A stretch of 64,000 nt of DNA from assembly GCA_945271295.1 (NCBI GenBank), contig CALYPG010000004.1, positions 84,300-148,299 of the forward strand, written 5' to 3'. This document shows, piece by piece, positions 33,110 to 42,874 of the stretch; the first letter of the stretch is position 1, and each line of letters starts with the position of its first letter. The translations under genes were made by a program, and so were the position numbers. Origin of the DNA: an uncultured Gilliamella sp. (GTDB lineage: Bacteria > Pseudomonadota > Gammaproteobacteria > Enterobacterales > Orbaceae). The notes under the pieces were generated by a model. It had not been told where the DNA came from. It searched no databases and saw only the letters and a list, made by a program, of their open reading frames with translations.

Positions 33110-34603
33110 ATGAATAATATTATATTATCTGTGGATTCTATTGCCAAAAATTTTGGTCCAATTCAAGCTTTGAAAAATGTGAGTTTAGACATCTATCAAG
33201 GAAGAGTTCATACCTTACTAGGTGAGAATGGTGCTGGAAAATCCACATTAATGAAAATTTTGGCTGGAATCTATTCGCCCAGTAGTGGAACAATTACCTT
33301 TAAAGGTCACAAAGTAAATATCAAAAACCCAACAGAATCAAGGAAAATAGGAATTGCTATTGTTTTTCAAGAATTAAGTCTAAGTAATAATTTGACTATT
33401 GCTCAAAATATTTACGCAAATAATGAACCAAATAAATATGGCATTATCTCTGATGATGAGATGATTAAAAATTGCACGGCCTTATTGAATGAGTATGGCA
33501 TCAAAATGAACCCATCTCAAATTGTTGGCACAATGTCTATGGCGAAGAGGCAATTAGTCGAAATTGCGAAAGCACTAAGTTATCAGGCACAAGTGTTAAT
33601 CATGGATGAACCAACCTCATCGTTAAGTGATAACGAAGCTGAATTACTATTCAATATTGTGGAAAAATTGAAAAAAAAAGGGGTTGCCATTATCTATATT
33701 TCACATCGTATGGATGAAATCATGCGTATATCTGATGATATTTCGATTATGCGCGATGGCGAATATATCGCAACTCATAAAAAAACAGAAACGACAATAG
33801 AACAGCTCATAGCTGAAATGGTTGGTCGTGAAGTACAAAATATTTACCCACCAAAACTAAAACAAGAAATATCAGAAAATATTCCTTTATTAGAGGTTAA
33901 AAACTTAAATCATATTAAAGAATTTAAAGATATTAGTTTTAGCGTTCACTCTGGTGAAGTAGCAGGATTTTTTGGTTTAGTCGGTTCTGGCCGTTCAGAA
34001 GTAATGAAAGCGCTGTTTGGTATCACTGAGTGCGACGGCGATATTTTGATCAAAGGTAAAAAAGTCAATATTAAATCCCCAACTCAAGCAATTGAACACG
34101 GTCTTGCATTTGTTACAGAAAACCGCAAGGATGAAGGACTTGTGCTAATGCACGATGTTGATTCAAATATTAATCATGTTGCTTTTCAACACCAGTCATC
34201 TTTTATTATTAATAGTAAAAAAGAACTATTGAATTCTATTCATTACATAAAAAAAATGGCTATTAAAACTAGTAATCCATTCCAAATAACGAGCAGTTTA
34301 AGTGGTGGTAATCAACAAAAAATCGTTATTGCAAAATGGTTGGTTCAGCAACCTAAAATACTAATTTTAGATGAACCCACGCGAGGAATAGATATTGGAG
34401 CAAAATTAGAAATATATAAGTTAATACGAGAACTATCTGCACGAGGAACAGCAATCATCATGATTTCATCAGAACTACCCGAAGTTATGGCTATGAGTGA
34501 TCGGTTGTTTGTTATGCGTAACAAAAGAATTATAAAAGAATTTAATACAGAAGGATTAACTCAACCAGAAGTAATGAATATAGCAACAGGAGCATCAACA
34601 TGA
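33110..34603 (+). CDS. Sugar ABC transporter ATPase (RbsA-like, duplicated domain)
   Basis: Two ATPase halves lie in one 497-residue chain. The first has Walker A GENGAGKST and Walker B VLIMDEPTSSL. The second has the degenerate GLVGSGRSE, signature SLSGGNQQK and LILDEPTRGID. This layout is that of RbsA/MglA/XylG. It overlaps the permease gene by 4 bp (ATGA), so translation is coupled. Confidence 0.93.
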   Translation: MNNIILSVDSIAKNFGPIQALKNVSLDIYQGRVHTLLGENGAGKSTLMKILAGIYSPSSGTITFKGHKVNIKNPTESRKIGIAIVFQELSLSNNLTIAQNIYANNEPNKYGIISDDEMIKNCTALLNEYGIKMNPSQIVGTMSMAKRQLVEIAKALSYQAQVLIMDEPTSSLSDNEAELLFNIVEKLKKKGVAIIYISHRMDEIMRISDDISIMRDGEYIATHKKTETTIEQLIAEMVGREVQNIYPPKLKQEISENIPLLEVKNLNHIKEFKDISFSVHSGEVAGFFGLVGSGRSEVMKALFGITECDGDILIKGKKVNIKSPTQAIEHGLAFVTENRKDEGLVLMHDVDSNINHVAFQHQSSFIINSKKELLNSIHYIKKMAIKTSNPFQITSSLSGGNQQKIVIAKWLVQQPKILILDEPTRGIDIGAKLEIYKLIRELSARGTAIIMISSELPEVMAMSDRLFVMRNKRIIKEFNTEGLTQPEVMNIATGAST

Positions 34604-35586
34604 ATACTAGTAAAAATACATTGACGATTAGTCATACTAATTTTAAAGATAAGTTTTTTAGAATATTTCGTCAATATGGTGGAATTGTTATCGGACTTAT
34701 TGCTTTAGTCATTCTTTTTTCATTTATGAATAGTAACTTTTTAACTAGCACAAATGTTATGAATATCTTCTTGCAAGTATCAATTATTGCGATTACCGCA
34801 TTTGGAATGACATATGTCTTACTTCTTGGCGATATAGATTTATCCGTGGGTTCTATAATTGCTTTAACCGGAACGTTAGCTGCCTTAGCTTTAGTTTGGG
34901 GAGTACCATTTTATATTGCAATACTTCTCGCTTTGATGCTTTCAATTATTGTTGGTTTTATAAATGGTAGTTTAACTGCTCTTGCTGGAATACCTGCATT
35001 TATTGTTACGGTCGCTACAATGGGAATTTTCCGTGGTATTGCTTATATCATTACAAAAGGAAAACCTGAAATAATTATGGATGATACATTTCTTGAATTA
35101 GGTAATGGTGATATTTTTTCAATACCTAATCCAATTTGGATTTTATTAATATTGCTAATTGTAAACCATTTTATTTTATCCAAAACAACATTTGGACGAA
35201 AAATATATATTACAGGTGGAAATAAAGAAGCCGCTATATATTCTGGAATAAACGTTAAAAAATTAAAAATACAAGTATTTATGATAACCGCATTATTGGC
35301 TGGAATTAGTGGATTACTGTTAGCATCAAGACTTTACTCAGGCCAACCAAGTACGGCTCAAGGTTACGAATTAGACGCAATTGCCTCTGCCGTTTTAGGC
35401 GGAACAAGCTTAAATGGCGGTTATGGTACCATAATTGGAACAATGATAGGCGCCCTAATTATTGGCGTTATTAATAATGGCATGAATTTAATGAATATCC
35501 CTTATTTTTACCAACTCGTTGTTAAAGGGTTAGTAATTTTATTAGCTGTATATATTGATGTGCGTAATAAAAAAAATCGAGTCTAA
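34600..35586 (+). CDS. Sugar ABC transporter permease (RbsC-like)
   Basis: This polytopic permease of the BPD_transp_2 family has VLLLGDIDLSVGSIIALTGTLAAL, GFINGSLTALAGIPAFIVTVATMGIFRGIAYI and AVLGGTSLNGGYGTIIGTMIGALIIGVINNGMNLM. The length of 328 residues and eight to ten helices are typical of RbsC. It pairs with the duplicated ATPase encoded just upstream. Confidence 0.93.
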   Translation: MNTSKNTLTISHTNFKDKFFRIFRQYGGIVIGLIALVILFSFMNSNFLTSTNVMNIFLQVSIIAITAFGMTYVLLLGDIDLSVGSIIALTGTLAALALVWGVPFYIAILLALMLSIIVGFINGSLTALAGIPAFIVTVATMGIFRGIAYIITKGKPEIIMDDTFLELGNGDIFSIPNPIWILLILLIVNHFILSKTTFGRKIYITGGNKEAAIYSGINVKKLKIQVFMITALLAGISGLLLASRLYSGQPSTAQGYELDAIASAVLGGTSLNGGYGTIIGTMIGALIIGVINNGMNLMNIPYFYQLVVKGLVILLAVYIDVRNKKNRV

Positions 35587-35602
35587 ATAAGGATGAATAA
35601 AT

Positions 35603-36544
35603 ATGAAAAAAATTTTTACATTAGGTGAAATTGTTGTTGAGATTATGGCAAACCAAAAAGGTCAACTATTTACCCAAGATGGTATTTGGAAAGGACCATT
35701 TGCAAGTGGTGCACCAGCAATATTTATTGATCAAGTAGCCAAATTAGGAGAACAAGCAGCAATGATCAGTTGTGTTGGTAATGATGGTTTCGGTGAGCTA
35801 AATATTAAAAAACTACAAAGTGATGGCGTAGATATATCCAATATCAGCATTATTAACGATCAAACAACAGGAAGTGCTTTTGTAACTTATCATGAAGATG
35901 GTAGCCGAGATTTCATTTTCAATATAAAAAATTCTGCTTGTGCTTGTATTAATGAAGAAATGGTCAGTCAAAATATTTTGCAAGATTGTGATCATCTCCA
36001 CATTATGGGTTCTTCGCTATTTTCCAAAACAATTTTCAATACAGCCAAAAAAGCTATAGATATTGTCAAACAAAATAATGGAACCATTTCATTCGATCCT
36101 AATATTCGTAAAGAGATACTACATTCACCAGGTGTGAAAGATGCTCTTTTATTTATACTAAAACAAACAGATATTTTCTTACCAAGTGAGAGTGAAGTTA
36201 CACTGTTAACAAATACAGATAATGAAAAACAAGCAATTGATTATTATCTAAATAATGGTATATCCTCCATTGTTGTGAAAAAAGGTAATAAAGGTGCTAG
36301 TTATTACTCAAGAAAAGAATTTTTTGACATTTCACCTCATTTAGTAAAAGAAATAGATCCTACAGGAGCAGGAGATTGTTTTGGGGGGGCTTATATTGCT
36401 TTAATTCATCGTGGGTTAACGCCTAGAACAGCATTGACGTATGCTAATGCATGCGGTGCGATTGCTGTTACACAACAAGGGCCGATGCAAGGTACATCAA
36501 CATTAGAACAAATTGAAAAGTTTATGCAGCAAGAGAAAAATTAA
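35603..36544 (+). CDS. PfkB-family sugar kinase (transporter operon)
   Basis: This ribokinase-fold kinase of 313 residues has the anion-hole/catalytic motif DPTGAGDCFGGAY near the C-terminus. SGAPAIFIDQVAKLG lies near the N-terminus. It starts 16 bp after the permease, so it likely phosphorylates the imported sugar. It is clearly paralogous to the kinase encoded opposite at 36631-37605 (shared NSACACI/NSACGLL, NNGTISFDPNIRKE, DIFLPSESEV). The substrate is unknown; ribose is not assured. Confidence 0.88.
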   Translation: MKKIFTLGEIVVEIMANQKGQLFTQDGIWKGPFASGAPAIFIDQVAKLGEQAAMISCVGNDGFGELNIKKLQSDGVDISNISIINDQTTGSAFVTYHEDGSRDFIFNIKNSACACINEEMVSQNILQDCDHLHIMGSSLFSKTIFNTAKKAIDIVKQNNGTISFDPNIRKEILHSPGVKDALLFILKQTDIFLPSESEVTLLTNTDNEKQAIDYYLNNGISSIVVKKGNKGASYYSRKEFFDISPHLVKEIDPTGAGDCFGGAYIALIHRGLTPRTALTYANACGAIAVTQQGPMQGTSTLEQIEKFMQQEKN

Positions 36545-36563
36545 TTTATTTCAATAATATAAA

Positions 36564-36582
36564 AGCACCTTATTTAGGTGCT
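36564..36582. terminator. Bidirectional terminator between the two kinase operons
   Basis: AGCACCT and AGGTGCT arms enclose a 5-nt loop, with a T-rich tail on the plus side and an AT-rich flank on the other. It lies 20 bp after the plus-strand kinase and about 50 bp after the end of the minus-strand kinase. Confidence 0.7.
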
Positions 36583-36630
36583 CTTTCTATATATGCATTC
36601 CAAAACAATTACAATGAAACTGTTAAAACA

Positions 36631-37605
36631 TTAACTAATTTTACTGTGTTTTTTAATTAGGCGTTCAATTTCTTGCAATGTTGAAGTTCCTTCCATAGGG
36701 CCCAATTTAGAAACGGCAATGCTTCCACTTGCATTAGCATAAAGCAATGCTTTGTCAACACGATACCCTGCTAACATCAAGCTAACGAAGGTTGCTCCAA
36801 AACAATCTCCTGCTCCAGTAGGATCGACTACTTCACTTTTGAATCCATCTACATGGCAACTTTTGAGTTGCTTTTTGTCATCAAAACCATAATAAGTTGC
36901 TCCTTTTTCACCTGATTTAACAACAACATGCTTGACCCCTCTTCGTAAAATTGATAAAGCCATATTCGAGGCGGTACATTCATCATTATCTTCAATAAAA
37001 TAGCCAACCTCACTTTCACTAGGTAAAAAGAAATCAGACAATTCAATAATATAATCAAAAGATTGTATCATTTCTGGAATATTTAACATTTCTTTGCGGA
37101 TATTAGGATCAAATGAAATGGTACCATTATTACTTTTTATAATATCAATGGCTTTTCTCATAGCATCTATAACTCTAAAAGAATAAAGAGAAGATCCCAT
37201 CACATGTAAATGAGTACAATCTTTTAATAATTTTTCATTAATATGATCAAATGACAGTAACCCACATGCACTATTTGGAATATTAAAAATAAAATCTCGC
37301 AAATATTGAGATTGATAAGAGACAAAAGCACTACCGGTATTCATTTTGGTATGAATAGAGATCCCATCAACATTAACGCCATCTTGTTTTAAACGTTTTA
37401 TGCACATACTTCCGAAAGGATCTTTTCCTACACAACTAAAAAATACACCTGAAAATCCTAATTTAGCAATTTGATCAGCAAATATTGCAGGAGCACCACT
37501 AGGAAATGGACCAATAAATTCGCCTGGTTTGTCAAACCGTTGATGAGGCTGTTTTGCTAAAAATTCAACTAACAACTCACCAATAATACAAATTTTGACA
37601 CTCAC
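36631..37605 (-). CDS. Second PfkB-family sugar kinase (regulator operon)
   Basis: I start this at the GTG at 37605. GGGAG lies 8 nt upstream, and the regulator stop codon ends one base before the start. The product has 324 residues with the family glycine motif DPTGAGDCFGATFVSLM. It shares GEL/IVVE, FPSGAPAIFADQIAKLG, GSAFVSYQ, RDFIFNIPNSAC and SFDPNIRKEML with the kinase in the transporter operon. The duplication may give two substrates or two regulation modes. Confidence 0.85.
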   Translation of the reverse strand: MSVKICIIGELLVEFLAKQPHQRFDKPGEFIGPFPSGAPAIFADQIAKLGFSGVFFSCVGKDPFGSMCIKRLKQDGVNVDGISIHTKMNTGSAFVSYQSQYLRDFIFNIPNSACGLLSFDHINEKLLKDCTHLHVMGSSLYSFRVIDAMRKAIDIIKSNNGTISFDPNIRKEMLNIPEMIQSFDYIIELSDFFLPSESEVGYFIEDNDECTASNMALSILRRGVKHVVVKSGEKGATYYGFDDKKQLKSCHVDGFKSEVVDPTGAGDCFGATFVSLMLAGYRVDKALLYANASGSIAVSKLGPMEGTSTLQEIERLIKKHSKIS

Positions 37606-37606
37606 T

Positions 37607-38434
37607 TTAAATACTCCCTGTATTTTGATATACAACACTATATTTATTAATGCTACATTGTTCAAATATATTATTAACAATCTGTTGATGATATTCAGCT
37701 ATGGTCGAGTTAGAAAGAATTAAGACATCAAACTGTTGTAATGAACCAAATCCAAAAGTATCATTTTCTACAACTCGGTAAGGTAACAAAGCCAAACTAC
37801 AACGAGCACTCTTTAACAATAATTGATAACCTTCAGTCAATTGCATATTTGAAATAGCAACTTCATCGTCTGAGTGAATAGCCTCTATTTCAAATACAAC
37901 AATAGACAATTCATATTTTGATAAAAGAGTTTGAATATTATTTTCATCAAAAATAACACAATTTGCATTGAGAATCCCACCAATTACGACTATTTCACCT
38001 TGAACATATTCTTTAGCTAACATTGCATGACTTAAATCATTCACTATCAAAGTGATATTTTTCTTATCATACAAATAAGGAATTAATTTTTTAGTAATAC
38101 TGCCATTTAATAAACAGACTGTATCTCCATCATTGATAAACGACAAACATCGCATAATCAAACTAATATCCGAAGAACAATTGTTAATTTCAATTTTTGA
38201 TTCATGATGAGATTTACTAATATTCTTTTTTGCTTGCAAATAAATGGCACCCCCAAATGATCGTTTAAGATAACCTTGTTGTTCTAGATAATTTAAATCT
38301 TGTCTTATAGTTACACCCGAAACATTCAGTAATTCTGATAATTCATCAACTTTAACTTCACCTTGCTTCCTAACTATCTCAGCAATATCTAATCTTCTTT
38401 TTAATAATGAAGTATTTACTTTGGCCAATTTCAT
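37607..38434 (-). CDS. DeoR-family transcriptional regulator
   Basis: An N-terminal winged helix (KVDELSELLNVSGVTIRQDLNYLEQQGYLKRSFGGA) is characteristic of DeoR. A C-terminal sugar-phosphate isomerase-like sensor domain of about 190 residues follows. The length is 275. AAGG lies 3 bp before the ATG. It is the first gene of a two-gene operon with the second PfkB kinase and faces the transporter operon, so it probably controls both in response to a phosphorylated sugar. The sensor half is divergent from well-known members. Confidence 0.82.
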   Translation of the reverse strand: MKLAKVNTSLLKRRLDIAEIVRKQGEVKVDELSELLNVSGVTIRQDLNYLEQQGYLKRSFGGAIYLQAKKNISKSHHESKIEINNCSSDISLIMRCLSFINDGDTVCLLNGSITKKLIPYLYDKKNITLIVNDLSHAMLAKEYVQGEIVVIGGILNANCVIFDENNIQTLLSKYELSIVVFEIEAIHSDDEVAISNMQLTEGYQLLLKSARCSLALLPYRVVENDTFGFGSLQQFDVLILSNSTIAEYHQQIVNNIFEQCSINKYSVVYQNTGSI

Positions 38435-38998
38435 TTACCTTTTCATAAAATGATTTACTAATGATCTCTTCATAAACTACATGTTAAAAGACCTTTTAAA
38501 AAATAAAACTCATTTTTGTGATCGTCATCACGCAATATCAATATTAATATTAATTTTCATTTTTTAATATATTTTACTATTTAATTATTTCATGTTGAAA
38601 TTTGAAATAAGTTCACCATCATTTTTTTCTAATCAAAAAGTCATTACGTTTATTAATTCAAACAACAATATCAATAGGTTAGAAATGTATAACAGCAACT
38701 TTACGCAATGCCGATTTTTAACATCCATAATTAGAACACTTTGTTTATAATGATGTTGCATCCTAATTACCACAGGTTAAAAGCTTGCATAATTTTGTCA
38801 TTAATCTGCTTGGAACTTTAAAGTAATAAGATAGTCATTTTGATCTGCCATACTAACTGGCATTGAAAGAAATGAAACTTCTACCTACATAGAAGTAAAA
38901 CAAAGGATAATACTAAATCAAACATATGCAATGTATTGTTCACATATCAGTGATCATCATATAATTAGATAGTTTCTTAGCCAATAACAGCAAAATCG
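38435..38998 (-). promoter_or_regulatory. Control region of the DeoR/kinase operon, with CRP-like site
   Basis: A near-perfect CRP motif TGTGA-N6-TCACG occupies 38517-38532, about 85 bp before the regulator ATG. It suits catabolite control of the sugar module. The rest of the 560 bp is AT-rich and without a gene; the half near hisN shows nothing I can name. Confidence 0.55.
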
Positions 38999-39790
38999 CT
39001 AATGATTAAGTACATTTAATGCTTGTTCATGTAAAACTGCATTAGCAGAAGCAAGCACAGATCCACCTGACTCAGCACGTTGACCAGTTAAAGTGGTAAC
39101 CACACCTCCAGCTTGTTCAATAATTGGAATCAAAGCAACAATATCATAAGGTTGTAATGAAAACTCAAAACAAAGATCGATCTGCCCTGCGGCTAACATT
39201 GCCATAGCATAACATTCACCACCAAAGCGAGTCATTAAGGTCTGTTCTGATAATGCTTTGAAATTAACTTGTGGGTAAGCTGATGCTAATTCAGCAGAGG
39301 TGGTATGTAATATTGCTTGTGACAATGTCACATTTTGGCGAGTTTTCAACTGCATTTCACCCAGAGGCCCTTTAGTCCATGCCTGTTTGCCATCAGCCCA
39401 AAATATTTCATTAGTAAAAGGTTGACTCATTATTCCCATTACTGCCCGATGGTTTTGTAATAAACCAATTAAGGTTCCCCAAACGGGTATACCACATAGG
39501 AATGGACGGGTACCATCAACTGGATCCAGTACCCACTGGATAGGGCCGCTACCGGTAGTACCAAATTCTTCACCCATAATGGCATGTTCAGGGTAAGTTT
39601 CATTAATGAGTGCTCGAATCGCCCTTTCTGCTTCACGATCGGCATCAGTTACTGGATCAAAGCGAAAGCCCTCTTTTGGTTTAGTGTCTATATGTAAATT
39701 GCCTGAAGACCGAAAACGAGGCAAGGTTTGCTTACTGGCCACCTCCACTAATTTATGGAAAAAAGCTATATCAGGAAGAGTTTGGTTCAT
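38999..39790 (-). CDS. hisN: Inositol-monophosphatase-family phosphatase, HisN-like
   Basis: The metal-binding motifs of the IMPase superfamily are present: DPVTDADREAE, MGEEFG, WVLDPVDGTRPFL and PYDIVALIPIIEQAGG. WVLDPVDGTRPF and the ECYAMAMLAAGQIDL segment resemble the histidinol-phosphate phosphatase branch (HisN) more than SuhB or CysQ. It has 263 residues. The start has GAGGG about 6 nt upstream. The gene looks clearly richer in G+C than its neighbours, suggesting acquisition by transfer. No other histidine gene is nearby, so the in vivo substrate is uncertain. Confidence 0.75.
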   Translation of the reverse strand: MNQTLPDIAFFHKLVEVASKQTLPRFRSSGNLHIDTKPKEGFRFDPVTDADREAERAIRALINETYPEHAIMGEEFGTTGSGPIQWVLDPVDGTRPFLCGIPVWGTLIGLLQNHRAVMGIMSQPFTNEIFWADGKQAWTKGPLGEMQLKTRQNVTLSQAILHTTSAELASAYPQVNFKALSEQTLMTRFGGECYAMAMLAAGQIDLCFEFSLQPYDIVALIPIIEQAGGVVTTLTGQRAESGGSVLASANAVLHEQALNVLNH

Positions 39791-39806
39791 AGTATCCCTC
39801 GTTTAA

Positions 39807-40160
39807 TTACTTGTTATGGAAAAATTCATTTTTACAACTAGCACAGGCTATATGACAATTGTAATGCATTAAGTTTTTTTCAACAAAAGTTATCAGTGGT
39901 GATTGGTCTGTAGGGCAACATAATCTGTTTTTAACTATAGCAAGGGGGTGTTTATTTGGTGCATATTCAGCGTTGGTGAAACTGATATATAAATTACCTT
40001 TAGAACCACATGAACATTCAAAATCAAGATGACATTTATCGTAAGTTATATAACATAAATAAGCAATTGTCTTTTTGCAACCTGTACAATAAACCCAACT
40101 TGCATATTCTTTTAATAGAGATACACCATTGAGTTGCTTTTTTATTGGCGATCTTGCCAT
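39807..40160 (-). CDS. Small cysteine-rich putative zinc-ribbon protein
   Basis: This is a 117-residue product with a strong ribosome site (AGGTGG, 4 nt). Cysteine pairs occur at CTGC, the CSC of DFECSCGS, CC in RLCCPTD and CASC, suggesting two zinc ribbons. A basic N-terminus (MARSPIKKQ) fits a cytosolic, perhaps nucleic-acid-binding, protein. It ends 16 bp before the HisN-like gene and probably shares its transcript. I do not recognise the family. Confidence 0.6.
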   Translation of the reverse strand: MARSPIKKQLNGVSLLKEYASWVYCTGCKKTIAYLCYITYDKCHLDFECSCGSKGNLYISFTNAEYAPNKHPLAIVKNRLCCPTDQSPLITFVEKNLMHYNCHIACASCKNEFFHNK

Positions 40161-40848
40161 AAATCCACCTTAATTTTCAGTTGTAAAGTAATGTTATTAA
40201 TAAATCTGATTAAGTATTATACAAAAAATGGCCATAATGCCTTGTTTTAAATTAGTGGAATGAATCCATCAAAATGAGGACTTAATACTATTGCCACTGG
40301 TTTGCCACTCATGTCCTTTACTGCAGCGAAAAGTATATTTATCACAACTACGAGTATAAGACGTCGACAAGCAAGTTCCGCCTTGTTGTTTGGCGATAGT
40401 CTTATGTCTAATACCCCAAATGTATATAGGTAAGTTAGATTTTAATTATTAGTAATTACAAAGTTAAAAGAACTTACATTTACTTTTATAATATTATTTC
40501 AATCATCTTTTATACATATATACCGATAAGCTTATTTATACTAACAAATTAAACGACTTTCTAGATCTTATCAAGATTTTTTTAAAGTAACCAAGATATT
40601 AGTATACAGTTTATATTAATGATCAAGGCTAAAATAGAAATTATTGCAAACTATTAAATCGGAATTGAATATTAGTAGGTCATTAACTGAATAACCGTAG
40701 ATCTTAGTTAAGTGTATCTATTTATCGTGAAAACTAAACACTGTTTATTTGATTATTTCTTTACCATATGGTGTCTTGTACTCTATTGAATCTTATTGCT
40801 ATTGTTAAAAATATTTCACCAAAAAAAGTAGCTCAAACAATTTACTGA
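40161..40848 (-). pseudogene. Intergenic region with fragment of a GGxCLS zinc-ribbon protein
   Basis: Between about 40440 and 40269 the minus strand encodes AKQQGGTCLSTSYTRSCD followed by YTFRCSKGHEWQTSGNSIK, then TGA. The pattern GGxCLS..Y...W/F-C..GH.W....I is that of repeated zinc-ribbon modules found beside HNH/MobA-type or restriction-like proteins. There is no start codon and only one module remains, so it is a relic. The rest of the 690 bp holds no supported gene. Confidence 0.6.
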
Positions 40849-41388
40849 TTATTGAAAATGTATATTTGTTATTGTTAAGTAATTAAATTGCTCATTATTA
40901 GAGTACACTTTCACTAATAAAGCCTTGATTAAAATCGTACGCCCTTTAACATTAAATTGACAATATTTATCAATTAGCTTTTCACTTGATAAATTAAGAT
41001 AAAAGTGATTTTCATCTTGAACAAGATTTAAGGCCGTTGGTTCAATTTGTTTTTCAATATATTGTGAATAAAGTAAATATTTTTCAAATGAATTAAAATA
41101 TTTATAATTATCAATATTATCAAACAAAAAATATCCTTTCCCACAGCCACTATCATCAATCCTTGCATGAAATACAATAGATTCAGTTTGTATATTATCT
41201 ATTTGTGATGGCATATCCTTGTTTGAGGATAAAAATATTTTTTTTCCATTGGATTGCTTAAGTAAATATTGATAATTTTTAGTCGGTCGGTTATTTAATA
41301 CAGAAATTGAATTAATATCACTTTGGTCACATAAAGCAAATGGTGCATGAAGAACATAAATAATAATTCCGACTATCAATGAAACCAT
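40849..41388 (-). CDS. Secreted orphan protein
   Basis: A strong ribosome site (AAGGAG) precedes the ATG. The 179-residue product starts with a hydrophobic export segment (SLIVGIIIYVLHAPFALC), probably cleaved near residue 20. The mature part is Asn/Tyr/Lys-rich with no membrane helix, two interior cysteines (DSGCG and KYCQF) that could form a disulfide, and predicted beta strands at the end (ILIKALLVKVY, YLTITNIHF). It is not recognised. It stands alone within gene-poor DNA. Confidence 0.6.
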   Translation of the reverse strand: MVSLIVGIIIYVLHAPFALCDQSDINSISVLNNRPTKNYQYLLKQSNGKKIFLSSNKDMPSQIDNIQTESIVFHARIDDSGCGKGYFLFDNIDNYKYFNSFEKYLLYSQYIEKQIEPTALNLVQDENHFYLNLSSEKLIDKYCQFNVKGRTILIKALLVKVYSNNEQFNYLTITNIHFQ

Positions 41389-41933
41389 TTTTATTATCTC
41401 TCCTTAATTTTCCTATGTATGTAATGCAGTAATTTTGATTTTTATAACTTAAGAAGTATAAAATTCATTTATCCGCTATACCTTTAATTTTTACGCATTA
41501 CATATACGATACAACCCATTGCTATTAAAACAACAAAATGATCTATTGTTTTACCAGCGTTATATATTGATTAACCATCAATAAATGACAAAATATTACT
41601 TATAAGCACAACTAAAAAATTCTGGATAGAAAAAAGCACAAAACAATCGTATACCTAAATTACATATATTCATATCCTATCTTACCAATAAATCTCAATC
41701 AATAACTATTGAAATATCTAATTAATTGTTCATTATTAACAATGAAAATAAAAAAGGTACTGTCTGAAATATATCGTATTTTTTCCGTTCTTTGATTAAA
41801 ATATAAATATCGCTTTTATGAATACAAAAATAACATAATTAATTTTAGAAAAAGAATTTTATTCAAACTACTGATTATAATTGCAGATGGGAAAAATATA
41901 GTCTGAGAAAGCATTTGAACGATCTTAATGCCT
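41389..41933 (+). other. Gene-free AT-rich segment
   Basis: No open frame with a credible ribosome site, RNA gene or repeat was seen between the minus-strand secreted orphan and the plus-strand membrane protein relic. Promoters for both must lie here but none stands out. Confidence 0.5.
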
Positions 41934-42874
41934 ATGACAACATATTATGGACAACAAGCCTACAACAGCCAAACAGCACAATTGCTAGATGCGCATTACC
42001 AAAAACCTGATTCTCGTATGATTCGGCTTGCTATGGGGAACGCCTGTCAGCGCGTGCCTTATCAACTTTTTAGTCAATTTACCCCGAGGCATATGCGGAT
42101 CTATGCCCAAAAAGACCCCCGACCTGATTGGCTTAAAGATGAGCGTTATGGCACAGTAAACGAGCGTTGTATTAGACCAATTAACTTCTCAAAGTTTGGC
42201 GCAATATTGGTGCAATGTATTCGAATGGGGCGTGGATTAACTATTTTTATGTTTATTATAGCAATAGTTGATAAAATTTTATCAGCCATATTTAGAGGTT
42301 CTCTCATTGAACAATTTAATGATATGCTTATTGATTATTTGACAGTTGGTATCCCTTTATTTATATGGCTGGGTAGCATGTTAATCTACACACTATTTCC
42401 CGTCAAACATGGATTGGGTAGCCCGTGGGAAATTAATCGCCAAACCGGACTGGTAAGCCAGTTTATCTATGACAAACGCAATAAAAAGGCGCCACCGCAG
42501 ATACGCAGTGCCCCTTTTGTGGAAATGGATGCCTTTGTATTGCCTGTTATCGGTCGTTTTGGTTTCACTTATTTATTTTATTTGCATCACCGTTATTCCG
42601 ATTTATCTATACGGATAGGGGATTTTTTAGGTGCAGTAACCGTTATGAAGAGTTATGGGATTTTGTCCAAAATTATATGGATATTAGTCAACCGCTTCCT
42701 GACATAACTCTATTGGAAGAATTTCGTAGTAAAGACCCGACCACCTTAATCCATGACCAACAAACCGGGCGTAATCCGCATTATTGGTTAGCAATGGATG
42801 ATAAACAATGGCAATATCAACTTAAACATAATCCATTAGTTCCTTACTACCCAGAAATAACCGACGAACCATGA
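41934..42874 (+). pseudogene. T6SS-associated membrane protein (DUF6708-like), frameshifted
   Basis: The first frame encodes about 230 meaningful residues: a soluble N-terminus, two membrane helices (MGRGLTIFMFIIAIV; IPLFIWLGSMLIYTLF), then HGLGSPWEINRQTGLV. The -1 frame continues with RCSNRYEELWDFVQNYMD, ISQPLPDI, FRSKDPTTLIHDQQTGR and WLAMDDKQWQYQL to 42874. The two join at a run of six T (42623-42628). One extra T, or a -1 slip, restores a single protein of about 313 residues. The layout resembles DUF6708-type proteins seen beside VgrG effectors; that identification is from memory. I start at the second ATG (41934) because the truncated copy downstream begins identically. Confidence 0.65.
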
